This document shows, piece by piece, positions 6,190-13,173 of a DNA stretch of 23,060 nucleotides; within the stretch, counting starts at the first letter, position 1, and every line of letters starts with the position of its first letter. Source of the stretch: WVZL01 sp041862375 (GTDB taxonomy: Bacteria > Acidobacteriota > Aminicenantia > Aminicenantales > Aminicenantaceae). The DNA lies in assembly GCA_041862375.1 (NCBI GenBank), contig JBGVTE010000094.1:1-23060 (forward strand), read 5' to 3'. The position numbers were made by a program, and so were the translations under genes. Below the pieces are notes generated by a model, which was not told where the DNA came from, ran no database searches, and was given only the letters and a program-made list of their open reading frames with translations.

Positions 6190-8166
6190 TTATTTAAACC
6201 AGTTAAGGACTCGGTTCATTAAGTCTATCTGGTGGACATATTCTCTTGTTCCGTGATATTCACGCGGGTAAATTACCAATGTGGCCTTAGCTCCAAAATG
6301 CTTTAAGGCAGAGTAGAATTGATAAGCCTGAGAGACAGGAACGCGTAAATCTTTTTCTCCATGAACGATAAGAACTGGAGTTTTTACCTGAGAAGCATAG
6401 GTAAGGGGGGAGTTTTTTCGGTAGATTTCTGGATTCTCATAGGGAGAGCTTTTAAAATACCCGATAAGAAAAGACGGTTCATCGGTAAGTGCGTATTCTG
6501 TAATTATATCAGACACTCCCGCCCTTACAAAGGCAGCCTTGAATCTGTCAGTATGAGTAATTATCCAGGATGTAAGATATCCTCCGTAGCTCCCTCCTCC
6601 AACGAATAATCTATCCTTATCCACCCAGCCTTTCTCTATTAAATGATCAACTCCGCTCATTACATCACTCATTGGTCCTTCTCCCCAGTTTTGGACATTG
6701 GCCATCATCCACGCCATGCCATACCCTGAGCTTCCTCTGAAATTAGGGAGAAAAACCATGTATCCCTGAGAGGCAAAAAGCTGTGCCCAGTTACTAACTT
6801 GAATCCCCAGGCCCCAGTTATAAGCAGGGCCTCCATGAAGCCAGACGATCAGGGGAAAACGCTTGTCCAGGTCGAAATTCACAGGCTTAACAACTACTCC
6901 TTCAACATCAGATGAGTCTTTGGGGTTCTGCCATCTGACTGCTTCAATCTTTCCTAGTTTCACCTCTTTTAAATAACTGTTAATGCTCGTCAGCTTCTTT
7001 GTAAATGTACCGTCTAAGTTTGAAATCCAGGTCTCTCCCGGGCTGTCTGTCTTTTCATTAAGATAGGCAACATAATTGCCGTCAGAACTGACAGATAAAT
7101 AATTCCCCCAGTAAGGAATAATCGAATGATCCATGTCAAAAAGTGTCCGAATCTCCTCCTTGAGGTTTACGGCAAGCAAAGCGCAACGTGTTCCTCGAGC
7201 TACAGCCGCAAGAAGTGTATTATTTCTCGGATGCCAGGTTACATCCCAGACATTGCCGTCATAATTTTTGAGTAATTCAACAGGTTCTCCCCCATCAGAA
7301 GGAATTACTCTTACGATTCCACGTTCCTTAAATGTACCCACTGGTCCCATGTAGGCAATCCATTTTCCATCAAAAGAAAAAGAAGGAGATGCCTGAGCAT
7401 TGGTTTTTCTGCAAAGAATGATCTCTTCCCCGCTTTGCACGTGTATCAGACCTAAGTGGCTCTGGTACTCATTTCCTTCTGCTGTGGGGATAGGGGAAGC
7501 AAGAACAATAATTTTTTTACTGTCTGGCGACCAGTTGAAATTCCAGATTGTCATATCCTGGTTAGTCAGTAATCCGGTTTTTTTTCTATCAATATCCAAA
7601 ATCCAGAGTCGAGTATGCTTGTAATCCTGGTCAACGATAAAAGCATCATTTCCTCTTTTCCGGCGTTCGATTTCCTCCTTTGATCGGGGATCCCTCATCA
7701 GAAAAGCAATCATTTTGCTGTCAGGCGACCATTTCAGATCACTGATGCTGCTTTTCTCATCCGTCACCTTTTCCACTTCTCCATCTTTTAAAGAATAAAA
7801 ATAGATCTGGGAATTCTCATCTTTATCCCTCCTGGAAAGAAACGCTACTGTCTTTCCATCCGAAGACCAGCGGGGAGCCTGGTCAGGACCAGGATTTACT
7901 GTTATTTGTTTAAGAGTCCGCCCGTCCCTTGAAACAATCCAGATTTCAGAATTTGTCTTTTGGTTTTCTTCGAACTTTGTCACCACAAACGAAACCCAAT
8001 CTCCAGTTGGTGAGATCTGAGGATCAGAAAGCCTTTTAAGATTCAACAAATCTTCCGGAGTAAAGGGCCTTTTTTCCTGGCTAAAAACAAGAGACGCCGC
8101 CAGACAAACTAAGATAATAAGAGCTCCGTAAGGGAAGCGATATGCTTTTTTAAAAATTCTGCTCAT
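6190..8166 (-). CDS. Exported S9-family peptidase (prolyl oligopeptidase / acylaminoacyl-peptidase type)
   Basis: 658 residues. A signal peptide-like start (FPYGALIILVCLAASLVFSQ, 11-30) points to export. Residues about 40-400 contain repeated WD40-like propeller units (e.g. PRWSSDGKTVAFLSRRD, LKWSPDSKMIAFLMRD, FNWSPDSKKIIVLAS) as in PD40/DPP-type gates. The alpha/beta-hydrolase domain begins near 410, with HGGPAYNWG at 444-452. The catalytic triad is visible: Ser526 in GGGSYGGY, Asp606 in HGEKDLRVP and His638 in YPREYHG. Family members cleave short peptides, often after Pro or from acylated or free N-termini. The start is well supported: AGGAGG is 5 nt before the ATG, with a TTGACT/TATAGA promoter at 8206-8233. 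Full length for the family; substrate unknown. Confidence 0.95.
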   Translation of the reverse strand: MSRIFKKAYRFPYGALIILVCLAASLVFSQEKRPFTPEDLLNLKRLSDPQISPTGDWVSFVVTKFEENQKTNSEIWIVSRDGRTLKQITVNPGPDQAPRWSSDGKTVAFLSRRDKDENSQIYFYSLKDGEVEKVTDEKSSISDLKWSPDSKMIAFLMRDPRSKEEIERRKRGNDAFIVDQDYKHTRLWILDIDRKKTGLLTNQDMTIWNFNWSPDSKKIIVLASPIPTAEGNEYQSHLGLIHVQSGEEIILCRKTNAQASPSFSFDGKWIAYMGPVGTFKERGIVRVIPSDGGEPVELLKNYDGNVWDVTWHPRNNTLLAAVARGTRCALLAVNLKEEIRTLFDMDHSIIPYWGNYLSVSSDGNYVAYLNEKTDSPGETWISNLDGTFTKKLTSINSYLKEVKLGKIEAVRWQNPKDSSDVEGVVVKPVNFDLDKRFPLIVWLHGGPAYNWGLGIQVSNWAQLFASQGYMVFLPNFRGSSGYGMAWMMANVQNWGEGPMSDVMSGVDHLIEKGWVDKDRLFVGGGSYGGYLTSWIITHTDRFKAAFVRAGVSDIITEYALTDEPSFLIGYFKSSPYENPEIYRKNSPLTYASQVKTPVLIVHGEKDLRVPVSQAYQFYSALKHFGAKATLVIYPREYHGTREYVHQIDLMNRVLNWFK

Positions 8167-8205
8167 CTCAACCTCCTCTTTTTCTTAAAGGAATCTCAAC
8201 AAAAT

Positions 8206-8233
8206 TCTATAACATAGTAAGCAATTGAGTCAA
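8206..8233 (-). promoter_or_regulatory. Putative sigma-70-type promoter of the S9 peptidase gene
   Basis: On the minus strand TTGACT (complement of 8228-8233), a 16-nt spacer and TATAGA (complement of 8206-8211) lie 40 nt upstream of the start codon at 8166. Confidence 0.5.
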
Positions 8234-8354
8234 AGTGTCACTAATGTATCTGAACGAACAGAGAGGGGAAACAACTTTTTCCCATGATAAACAAGCGAGG
8301 GAATATGCGGTGAAGAAGGTCGTATGAAGGAAAGCAGAGGTTTTTAAATTATAA

Positions 8355-8375
8355 AAGTTATGAAAGCCTGACCCC
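8355..8375 (-). repeat. Lone GGGGTCAGGCTT repeat, left partner of the 9600-9620 copy
   Basis: These 21 nt are the exact reverse complement of 9600-9620. The two copies face each other across the racemase-like gene. No second inverted arm is visible next to this copy, so it looks like a single REP rather than a full REPIN. Confidence 0.7.
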
Positions 8376-8388
8376 AGCGAGGAGAGGT

Positions 8389-8417
8389 TTGACTCTCATA
8401 TATCTCAATGGTATATT
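8389..8417 (+). promoter_or_regulatory. Putative sigma-70-type promoter of the racemase-like gene
   Basis: TTGACT (8389-8394), exactly 17 nt, TATATT (8412-8417). It lies about 150 nt upstream of the ATG at 8566 and just inside the left inverted repeat. Confidence 0.5.
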
Positions 8418-8565
8418 CACTTAGACATTAAATATCAGAATTTCCCCAAAGTTACAGGATAATATGTACTTATTCAATGACAGAAGCCATTTTTTGCCTT
8501 CCTTATTCTAATCATGAAACTTTATAATAATTGAAAGTCATAAAAAATTTCATAGGAAATTACAC

Positions 8566-9600
8566 ATGAAACACGGGACTAAAATTATTTTTATTCTAGT
8601 TCTCGTAACTGAGATATTTTTTTCCTGTGCAAAGAAAAAAACATCGCTTTCAGAAAATGAGAGCCTTGAAAACTTTTTCAAGAAAAGCGAAGTTACTATT
8701 GCTGTTACTGACTCAGGGCTTGGCGGGCTATCAGTCATGGCTGATGCAGTGAAGAGAATGAGAGAATCCAAAATCTTCAGCAAAGTTAATTTTATTTTTT
8801 TTAATGCCCTTTTTTCAAACGAAGGCGGCTACAACAGCTTAAAATCGCGTACAGAGAAAATCCATGTATTCAACAGCGCCCTCAGGAGCCTGAAGAAAAA
8901 TTTTCATCCAGACTTGATACTGATTGGCTGCAACACTCTTTCGACACTTTACAATGACACAGCCTTCTCAACAGAGACAGCTATTCCAGTAGCAGGAATT
9001 GTCGATCCAGGAGTCGAGCTCATCGCTCACCATCTCAAAGCTTCCCCTGATGCAAGAGTCATTATCTTTGCCACCCAGACAACAGTAAGCGAAGATACTC
9101 ACAGGAAAAATCTTATGAAGAAAGGATTTTCCTCTGAAAGAATTATTCTTCAGGCTTGCCCTGAATTAGTTAACTATATTGAAAGGGGCTATGAAAGCGA
9201 GGAAACAGAAATGTTGATTTTAGCCTATGTTGACGAAGCTCTCCAGAAAATTCCAAGCGCACACCCTCTTCTGTACGTAAGCCTCAACTGTACTCACTAT
9301 GGTTACTCACTTAAACTCTGGGAGGAAGCTTTCAAAACATATGGAGTAGAGCCTCTTGCCTTCCTCAACCCAAACTCCAAGATGACAGACTTCTTGTTCC
9401 CTTCGCAGAAACTGAATCGTTTCATAAGTACAGAAATTTCAACACTTGTTGTTTCCATGGTCGAAATAAGCAAAGATAAGATTGATTCGATAGGATTGTG
9501 GCTGAAGACAACCTCTCCCCAGACCGCAGATGCCCTGGCACATTACGATTTAAGACCTGCTCTCTTTGAATGGGAAAAATACGTGGTCTCCGAAAGGTAG
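8566..9600 (+). CDS. Glutamate/aspartate racemase homologue with lipoprotein-like N-terminus
   Basis: 344 residues. From about residue 43 it matches MurI-type racemases: Asp49-Ser50 in VTDSGLGGLSV, first catalytic Cys122 in IGCNT, FATQTTVSEDT (168-178), and second catalytic Cys242 with His244 in NCTHYGY. The residues known in MurI as the two-base catalytic pair and helpers are therefore present. The usual YFGD-x-ARxPYG block is replaced by FFNALFSNEGGYNS (78-91). Unlike cytoplasmic MurI (about 265 residues), it starts with MKHGTKIIFILVLVTEIFF and S-Cys21, a lipobox-like export leader, and ends with about 75 extra residues. Inference: a membrane-anchored periplasmic racemase or a repurposed relative, not the housekeeping MurI. 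AGGA lies about 8 nt upstream of the ATG. Stop codon and repeat share base 9600. Homology is firm; activity and location are not proven. Confidence 0.85.
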   Translation: MKHGTKIIFILVLVTEIFFSCAKKKTSLSENESLENFFKKSEVTIAVTDSGLGGLSVMADAVKRMRESKIFSKVNFIFFNALFSNEGGYNSLKSRTEKIHVFNSALRSLKKNFHPDLILIGCNTLSTLYNDTAFSTETAIPVAGIVDPGVELIAHHLKASPDARVIIFATQTTVSEDTHRKNLMKKGFSSERIILQACPELVNYIERGYESEETEMLILAYVDEALQKIPSAHPLLYVSLNCTHYGYSLKLWEEAFKTYGVEPLAFLNPNSKMTDFLFPSQKLNRFISTEISTLVVSMVEISKDKIDSIGLWLKTTSPQTADALAHYDLRPALFEWEKYVVSER

Positions 9601-9700
9601 GGGTCAGGCTTTCATAACTTGGATAACTTTACTAAACTTTAATTTCTTATACCGATTCTGTATCTTTACTACATATTATTAAACTTACGAAATCCTGACC
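9600..9700. repeat. REPIN-like inverted-repeat element (GGGGTCAGG heads)
   Basis: The left head starts GGGGTCAGGCTTTCATAACT (9600-9620). The right end, read inverted (9700-9682), is GGTCAGGATTTCGTAAGTT, 16 of 19 matching. The loop of about 60 bp is AT-rich. The element begins on the last base of the racemase stop codon and may double as a transcription end. Confidence 0.6.
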
Positions 9701-9704
9701 GCAG

Positions 9705-9731
9705 TGTAACCTTTTTTAAAATTTTAAGTCT
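9705..9731 (+). promoter_or_regulatory. Putative ECF-sigma promoter of the sigma/anti-sigma operon
   Basis: TGTAACC (9705-9711, with the AAC core typical of ECF -35 boxes), 16 nt including a T/A-rich spacer, then GTCT (9728-9731) as a -10. This is the usual ECF arrangement and lies 37 nt upstream of the TTG start, suggesting the sigma factor activates its own operon. No sigma-70-like promoter is obvious here. Confidence 0.4.
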
Positions 9732-9768
9732 TTATATATGAACGATTCATAAACGAGGAACAAAAGCG

Positions 9769-10323
9769 TTGAATTCTACGAGCGATAACCAACTGATGGA
9801 AGAAGTAAGGAATGGAAAAGTGGAAAAACTCGCAGTGCTCTTTGAACGGCACAATGTAGCTCTCTTCAACTTTCTCCTTCGGCTTACGGGAAACCGCAGT
9901 GTAAGCGAAGATTTGGTACAAGATGTTTTTTTTCGAATGCTGAAATACCGCTCCACTTTCCAGAGTAAGGGTAAATTCACAATCTGGATGTATCAAATAG
10001 CCCGGAACACCCATGTTGATTATTTAAGAAAGAAGAGGGAAGAAGTACCTCTGGATGACCAATTCGAGAAAGCTGTGAGTGAAAGTCCGACTCCCACAGA
10101 ACACTTAGAACGTGGAGAAGTTGTTACCCTGATGCGCAAAGCCCTGGCCAAGCTCCCCTTTAGAAAACGGGAAGTATTGGTGCTCAGTCGTTTTCAGAAC
10201 CTGAAGTACAAGGAAATTGCCGAGCTACTCGGATGCAATACAGGAACAGTAAAAGCTTATGTCCACAGGGCGACTAGAGAATTAGGAAAAATTTACTTAG
10301 AAATCTCGGGAGGGATAGCATAA
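9769..10323 (+). CDS. ECF (extracytoplasmic function) RNA polymerase sigma factor
   Basis: 184 residues with both ECF regions. Sigma region 2 spans about 25-92 (SVSEDLVQDVFFRMLKY, then FTIWMYQIARNTHVDYLRKK for promoter melting and -10 recognition). Region 4 spans about 118-172, with LKYKEIAELLGCNTGTVKAY as the -35-binding helix-turn-helix. Region 3 is absent, as expected for ECF. The start is TTG 9769: GAGGAA lies 8 nt upstream and the only nearby ATG (9738) hits a stop at once. The stop shares one base with the next ATG (TAATG), so sigma and anti-sigma are translationally coupled. Role by family: directs RNA polymerase to its regulon when released by the membrane anti-sigma factor next door. 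Confidence 0.93.
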   Translation: MNSTSDNQLMEEVRNGKVEKLAVLFERHNVALFNFLLRLTGNRSVSEDLVQDVFFRMLKYRSTFQSKGKFTIWMYQIARNTHVDYLRKKREEVPLDDQFEKAVSESPTPTEHLERGEVVTLMRKALAKLPFRKREVLVLSRFQNLKYKEIAELLGCNTGTVKAYVHRATRELGKIYLEISGGIA

Positions 10324-11138
10324 TGAGATGTAAACAGATAAAAGAAACATTCCCGGATTTTCTGATCGGAGACATAGCCCAAACTGCTAAGGTCGAAGTC
10401 CAGAAGCATATCGCCACCTGCACATCATGCAGGGAGGAGTTGGAAAGCTTAAGTGCAATCTGGACCAAACTTGGAGTTCTCCCTGAAGAGGAACCCAGTA
10501 AAGCCTTACGTTCACGCTTTTATGCCATGCTCGAAGCATACAAGCAGGGACTCGAGAAAGAAAAAACAAAGCTCCGTTTTTCAAATCTCTTCGGGGACTG
10601 GCTTGAACGATGGTGGCCGAGGCGACCTGCTTTCCAATTTACTCTTGCTGTCATGCTTTTGGTAGTGGGTTTGGCATTTGGTTATTTTCTTACTTCAGGC
10701 GGGCAAAGTAACGCTGAAATTGCTCATCTTCGCCAGGAAGTGGATTCTATGCGCCAGCTCGCAGCTGTTTCTCTCCTTAATCAGCAGTCGCCGAGCCAGC
10801 GGCTCAAAGGAGTAAGCTGGAGTTCTCGAGTGGAACAGCCTAATGATGAAACACTGAGGACACTGCTTCGAACCTTGAACAGCGACCAGAATATCAATGT
10901 ACGGCTTGCAACCATAGATGCTCTCTATCTATTTCGTGATCATCCAATGGTAAGGCAAGGGCTTATTCAGTCTCTCTCACAACAAACTTCTCCGTTAGTT
11001 CAAGTTGCTCTGATTGACCTCATTTTAGAAATTCGAGAAAGACAGGCCATCGATGCCCTCAGACAGCTTATAAAAGACGAGAAGCTTAATCCAGATGTAA
11101 AACAACGGGTCGAGTTAGGCATTCAACAGCTCAGCTAA
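10323..11138 (+). CDS. Membrane anti-sigma factor: zinc-finger (zf-HC2) + TM + HEAT-like domain
   Basis: 271 residues. The N-terminus has the anti-sigma zinc motif H29-x3-C33-x2-C36 with an upstream Cys3. One transmembrane helix (about 104-124, FQFTLAVMLLVVGLAFGYFL) separates the cytoplasmic domain from the outside part. After a short helical segment (133-151) the C-terminal portion (175-271) reads as HEAT/PBS-type helical repeats: LLRTLNSDQNINVRLATIDAL, GLIQSLSQQTSPLVQVALID, ALRQLIKDEKLNPDVKQRVE. By family knowledge it sequesters the upstream sigma factor; the repeats would then sense or bind a partner in the periplasm. ATG 10323 overlaps the sigma stop. The combination is clear; the signal is unknown. 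Confidence 0.88.
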   Translation: MRCKQIKETFPDFLIGDIAQTAKVEVQKHIATCTSCREELESLSAIWTKLGVLPEEEPSKALRSRFYAMLEAYKQGLEKEKTKLRFSNLFGDWLERWWPRRPAFQFTLAVMLLVVGLAFGYFLTSGGQSNAEIAHLRQEVDSMRQLAAVSLLNQQSPSQRLKGVSWSSRVEQPNDETLRTLLRTLNSDQNINVRLATIDALYLFRDHPMVRQGLIQSLSQQTSPLVQVALIDLILEIRERQAIDALRQLIKDEKLNPDVKQRVELGIQQLS

Positions 11139-11149
11139 AGGATTCAGCC

Positions 11150-12025
11150 ATGACTTGTAACATGAATGGTAAAAGAAATAATTTAACTTTATTAGGGATA
11201 TGCCTGCTGGTTATTTCCCTCAGTTTGTACGGTCTTCATGTTGAAGAAAAAGAGGACATCCAAAAAACTTTAAAGTTTCAAGACCCATCCAAGCCAAAAG
11301 AAGTCAAGATTGATAACATTTTTGGCTCGATCGACGTGATGGGGTACAACGGCCAAGAGGTAAAACTTCTTGTTCACAAGACCATTAAGGGACGTTCCAA
11401 GGAAATAATCCAAAAAGCCCGTGAAGAAGTAAAACTTGATATAACTGAAGAGGGCAATACCATCGACATCTACGTAGACGGTCCCTTCCGATGTGATTGT
11501 AAAAGCAAAAAATCAAGGAATTGGCGCAATCCAGGATATGAAGTCAACTTCGACTTCAAACTCAAGGTGCCACACAAAACGAGTCTTTACCTTAGAACTG
11601 TTAATAAGGGAGCAATCAGAGTTGAAAATGTCGAAGGAGACTTCGAGGTTAGGAATGTCAACGGGGAGATTGAAATGAGAGAGATTGGAGGCTCCGGGAA
11701 AGCTCATACAGTAAACGGCAAGGTTACTGTAATATTCAGCAAGAATCCTGAATCCGAATGCTCTTTCCGTACTGTAAACGGAACTTTAAAAACTTCTTTC
11801 CTCAAGAACCTCTCTGCTGACCTCCGTCTTAAAACATTTAACGGGGATGTCTACTCTGATTTTTCGGTGACACACCTTCCCGCATCACCCCCAATCCACA
11901 AACGCTTCAAGGGAAAATATATTTACAAGAGCAGTCGTTTTTTCGGAGTCCGCGTTGGAAAAGGCGGGGCCGAAATAAAGCTCGATACATTTAACGGAGA
12001 CATTTTTATATCAAAAAGAAAATAA
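11150..12025 (+). CDS. Exported DUF4097-type beta-strand-repeat protein (first of two)
   Basis: 291 residues. A basic start and hydrophobic stretch (about 12-29, LTLLGICLLVISLSLYGL) form a signal peptide or anchor. The body has repeated short beta turns ending in 'NG' or 'GD': GSIDVMGYNGQEV (59-71), GAIRVENVEGDFEVRNVNGEIEM (154-176), AHTVNGKVTVIF, FRTVNGTLKTSF, LKTFNGDVYSDF, LDTFNGDIFIS. This is the DUF4097/LiaG-like parallel beta pattern. A cysteine pair (CDC, 115-117) is followed by a basic patch. AAGGA lies 7 nt before the ATG, 11 nt after the anti-sigma stop, so it belongs to the sigma operon. Likely an envelope protein made under that sigma factor; molecular function unknown. Confidence 0.85.
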   Translation: MTCNMNGKRNNLTLLGICLLVISLSLYGLHVEEKEDIQKTLKFQDPSKPKEVKIDNIFGSIDVMGYNGQEVKLLVHKTIKGRSKEIIQKAREEVKLDITEEGNTIDIYVDGPFRCDCKSKKSRNWRNPGYEVNFDFKLKVPHKTSLYLRTVNKGAIRVENVEGDFEVRNVNGEIEMREIGGSGKAHTVNGKVTVIFSKNPESECSFRTVNGTLKTSFLKNLSADLRLKTFNGDVYSDFSVTHLPASPPIHKRFKGKYIYKSSRFFGVRVGKGGAEIKLDTFNGDIFISKRK

Positions 12026-12045
12026 CGGAGTTAAGGAGGATAAAA

Positions 12046-12882
12046 ATGAATAAATTTAAAATTTTTGCATGTGTCATATTGCTTCTTTTTGCAGTAACTG
12101 TGCTTTATGCTCAGGATAAGAAGGTTGACCGTGCGGCTGTACCCTTCAGCGACCCATCTAAACCCGGGATGATTGAAGCCAGCGTTCACAACGGCGCAAT
12201 AACCGTAAAAGGTTACAATGGTAAAGAAGTAATCGTCGAAGCGCGAGTCCGGGGACAATTACTCTCCAAGGAAAAGGAAGTTAGCGAGCAGGTTAAAGGC
12301 ATGAAGCGGATTATAGGAATTCCAATCACGGGCTTAACGATAGAAGAAAAAGAGAATGTTATGGAGGTGAGTACAGCATCGATGAAGAACACTGTTGACC
12401 TCACTATTCAAGTTCCGTTCAATACTTCCCTCGAACTGAGCAGCCACAACAACGGGGACATCACAGTGGAAAATATTACAGGAGAGATTGAGGTAAACCA
12501 TCATAATGGAAAGCTTACCCTCACTAATATATCCGGAGCCGTAGTCGCCCACACCTTCAACGGGGCTATCCTTGTCACCTTCAACAAGATTGATCCTGAA
12601 AAACCAATGTCCTTCAGCAACTGGAATGGAGATATCGATGTAACTTTCCCACAAGACCTCAAGGCAAATGTCAAAATACATTCCGAACTCGGTGATATCT
12701 ACAGTGATTATGAAATCAGCCTGACGCAGTCTCCTCAAAAGCAAGAGAAAGATAAACGAAAAGAAGGGGGAAAATACCGAATTGCCTTCGACAAATCAAT
12801 CTACGGAACCATTAACGGAGGAGGTCAGGAAATCCAGTTTAAAACATTTCATGGAAATATCCTTATCCGGAAAGCCAAATAA
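12046..12882 (+). CDS. Exported DUF4097-type beta-strand-repeat protein (second of two)
   Basis: 278 residues, paralogous in layout to its upstream neighbour (shared DPSKP near the mature N-terminus and GYNGKEV/GYNGQEV). A clear signal peptide, MNKFKIFACVILLLFAVTVLYA, precedes QDKK. Repeats include GAITVKGYNGKEV, NNGDITVENITGEIEVNHHNGKLTL, AHTFNGAILVTF, SNWNGDIDVTF, SELGDIYSDY and a final FKTFHGNILIRK, all beta-helix-like turns. A Lys/Glu/Gln-rich insert sits near 228-241. AAGGAGG lies 6 nt before the ATG, the strongest ribosome site of the operon, 21 nt after the previous stop. The gene ends the operon and is followed at 9 nt by a hairpin-forming repeat. Envelope protein, function unknown. 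Confidence 0.85.
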   Translation: MNKFKIFACVILLLFAVTVLYAQDKKVDRAAVPFSDPSKPGMIEASVHNGAITVKGYNGKEVIVEARVRGQLLSKEKEVSEQVKGMKRIIGIPITGLTIEEKENVMEVSTASMKNTVDLTIQVPFNTSLELSSHNNGDITVENITGEIEVNHHNGKLTLTNISGAVVAHTFNGAILVTFNKIDPEKPMSFSNWNGDIDVTFPQDLKANVKIHSELGDIYSDYEISLTQSPQKQEKDKRKEGGKYRIAFDKSIYGTINGGGQEIQFKTFHGNILIRKAK

Positions 12883-12891
12883 ACCAATTTT

Positions 12892-12936
12892 GGGGACGGT
12901 TATCATTTTATGGATTACATAAATTGAACCGTCCCC
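12892..12936. repeat. Compact palindromic GGGGACGGTT repeat, possible terminator of the sigma operon
   Basis: GGGGACGGTT (12892-12901) and AACCGTCCCC (12927-12936) pair perfectly over 10 bp; weaker pairing continues inward (TTATGGATT against the inverse of the other arm). The loop is about 25 nt. It starts 9 nt after the DUF4097 stop, has no clear U-tract, and is a short member of the GGGGAC repeat family. Confidence 0.65.
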
Positions 12937-12987
12937 AATTCTACAATGAGAACAGTTCCTTTTTTTGTCCCTTTTTTTGCTAAAAAA

Positions 12988-13140
12988 ATGTTATTGCGAG
13001 AAGCATGAGATTCCTCTCTTCGTTCGAAAAAGGCTCCGCAATCTCATACTATAAATTGTCATTGCGATGAACAAAGTGAAGAAGCAATCTCGATTTTTTC
13101 CATGGAATGTTCGTGCTCCCTACTTGGGCTAACAACGACA
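12988..13140. repeat. ATTGTCATTGCG-type inverted-repeat element, copy A, with an adjoining related fragment
   Basis: The core copy is 13055-13140. It begins ATTGTCATTGCGATGAAC and continues with AAAGTGAAGAAGCAATCTC, closely matching 19350-19386 (two mismatches over about 36 nt), and ends CAACGACA, a decayed inverse of the start. Just before it, 12991-13047 holds a related fragment (TTATTGCGAG...CTCCGCAATCTCAT) with its own inverted ends. Non-coding. Confidence 0.6.
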
Positions 13141-13173
13141 GGAACAAGTAAACTGAAGAGCCTTCTTATTATG

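Larger units (their letters stand above)
8167..8565. other. Divergent intergenic region between peptidase and racemase-like gene
   Basis: No gene seen. It holds one promoter facing each flanking gene (8206-8233 minus, 8389-8417 plus) and a lone copy of the GGGGTCAGGCTT repeat in inverted orientation (8355-8375). The racemase-like gene would have a leader of roughly 140 nt in which I recognise no riboswitch. Confidence 0.5.

Noticed and set aside
9724..10014. 96-aa and 77-aa minus-strand ORFs over the sigma factor
   Set aside because: Antisense shadows of a well-supported ECF sigma gene.
12334..12744. 136-aa minus-strand ORF
   Set aside because: Antisense shadow of the second DUF4097 gene, with no plausible translation start.
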